The position numbers and the translations under genes were made by a program. From the NCBI RefSeq assembly GCF_025989185.1, contig NZ_JAPDNT010000027.1:1-64000 (forward strand): a DNA stretch of 64,000 bases. The letters are read 5' to 3'. The stretch comes from Limobrevibacterium gyesilva (GTDB lineage Bacteria; Pseudomonadota; Alphaproteobacteria; Acetobacterales; Acetobacteraceae). Each line of letters begins with the position of its first letter. Position 1 is the first letter of the stretch. The notes below the pieces were generated by a model that searched no databases, had not been told where the DNA came from, and worked only from the letters and a program-made list of their open reading frames with translations. Positions 63,386 through 64,000 of the stretch are shown piece by piece.

Positions 63386-64000
63386 GATGGCGAGCCAGAC
63401 CAGCCACCGATCGTCGCGCTTCGACGACCTCGGGCTGCGCCGCGGACTGGGCGACCGGATGCTGCCGCTGCTGGTGGCGGCCATGGCCTTCCTGGCCGCC
63501 CTGGCGCTGGCCGGGTCGGTGGGCGCGGCGTCGCTGGCGCGGCACTGGCAGGAGGGCGCGGGCTCGGCGCTGACCGTGCAGGTGCCGCATCCCGGCGCGC
63601 AGGCGGCGAACGGGTCGGCCACGCGGCTCGACCGGGTGGTGGCGGCCCTGCGGGGGGCGCCGGGCATCGCCAGCGCCCGCCCGCTCGGCGACGCCGAACT
63701 GGCCGACCTGCTGCGCCCCTGGCTGGGCGCCGGCGCGGGCAAGCTGTCGCTGCCGCTGCCGGCGGTGATCGAGGTGCATCTGTCCGGCGAGGGGCCGGAC
63801 CTGCCGGCGCTGGCGGCACGGCTGGAGGCCGCCGCCCCGGGGACGCTGGCAGAAAGCCACGGGGTCTGGGTGGGGCGGCTGTCGACGCTGGCGCGCAGCC
63901 TGCAGGCCTGCGCCTGGGCGGCGCTGCTGGTGGTGGCGCTGGTCGCCGCGGCGGTGATCGCCGTCGCCACCCGGGCGGGCCTCGTGGCGCGGCGCGAGGC
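63378..64000 (+). CDS. ftsX: Cell division protein FtsX, N-terminal part (3' end outside window)
   Basis: First ~207 residues of the FtsE-linked membrane protein. A membrane segment near 28-50 ([21 protein letters not shown]), an extracytoplasmic domain (about 52-175) and a second segment near 178-198 ([20 protein letters not shown]) fit FtsX. ATG 63378 lies inside the ftsE frame; ATG 63387 (MASQTSHRS) is an alternative start. Continues past the window edge. Confidence 0.92.
   Translation, partial: MARMASQTSHRSSRFDDLGLRRGLGDRMLPLLVAAMAFLAALALAGSVGAASLARHWQEGAGSALTVQVPHPGAQAANGSATRLDRVVAALRGAPGIASARPLGDAELADLLRPWLGAGAGKLSLPLPAVIEVHLSGEGPDLPALAARLEAAAPGTLAESHGVWVGRLSTLARSLQACAWAALLVVALVAAAVIAVATRAGLVARRE

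Overview
This 64 kb window is a GC-rich, densely packed bacterial chromosome segment with many ATGA, GTGA or TGATG stop/start overlaps. Gene content points to an alphaproteobacterium of the Rhodospirillales, most likely Acetobacteraceae. The evidence is a dxs-hpnM-hpnI-hpnJ-hpnK hopanoid block, a short-type gnd-rpiA-gntK cluster, argH-lptM-lysA-DUF4175, a chorismate mutase-hisC-tyrC set divergent from metX-metW, an IalB-family protein and a MJ0042 zinc-ribbon protein next to ftsEX. The family-level placement is inference. No rRNA, tRNA, CRISPR array, insertion sequence or prophage was found.

Layout. 1-5.7 kb: end of dxs and the hopanoid modification genes hpnM, hpnI, hpnJ, hpnK, then a DUF1684 gene. 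5.7-10.6 kb (minus): a small exported protein, an enoyl-CoA hydratase, two acyl-CoA dehydrogenases, a creatininase-family hydrolase and a DOPA-dioxygenase-family protein. 10.65-12.26 kb: a decaying stretch with a possibly deleted ORF, a chimera of two unrelated TPP-enzyme fragments and a short-chain dehydrogenase broken by an in-frame TGA. 12.3-14.4 kb: gnd, rpiA, gntK. 14.6-20.2 kb (minus): a peptide-type ABC importer with a fused double ATPase. 20.5-24.1 kb: FrnE-like DsbA protein, an atypical SDR and an NDP-forming acyl-CoA synthetase.

24.2-37.4 kb is an aromatic catabolism island. It holds paaG, paaI, paaK, an FAH-family gene (hpaG-like), a nucleoside deoxyribosyltransferase, hpaD, hpaE, hpaF, then divergently an indolepyruvate/phenylpyruvate decarboxylase, paaX and paaABCDE. 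Together these suggest degradation of phenylalanine/tyrosine-derived phenylacetate and homoprotocatechuate. The later paa steps (paaZ, paaF, paaH, paaJ) are not in the window.

37.5-64 kb is mostly housekeeping: an exported protein of unknown role, a TlpA-like thioredoxin, argH, lptM, lysA, DUF4175, a cyanide-insensitive-type bd oxidase with its DUF2474 microprotein, marC, an M20 amidohydrolase, DUF1993, argG, an MFS transporter, rlmN, ialB, a TrmH-like methyltransferase, a SAM methyltransferase, a YdcF-like protein, metX-metW, chorismate mutase-hisC-tyrC, a zinc-ribbon membrane protein, ftsE and the start of ftsX.

The least explained material is intergenic. Two copies of a roughly 190-210 bp nested palindromic element lie at 6976-7187 and 14445-14631. 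A perfect 25 bp inverted repeat with a degenerate second copy lies at 20330-20460, and a two-hairpin element at 48561-48656. I did not find a convincing wholly new multi-gene system. The best leads are these repeats, the decaying locus and the mixed paa/hpa/ipdC island.
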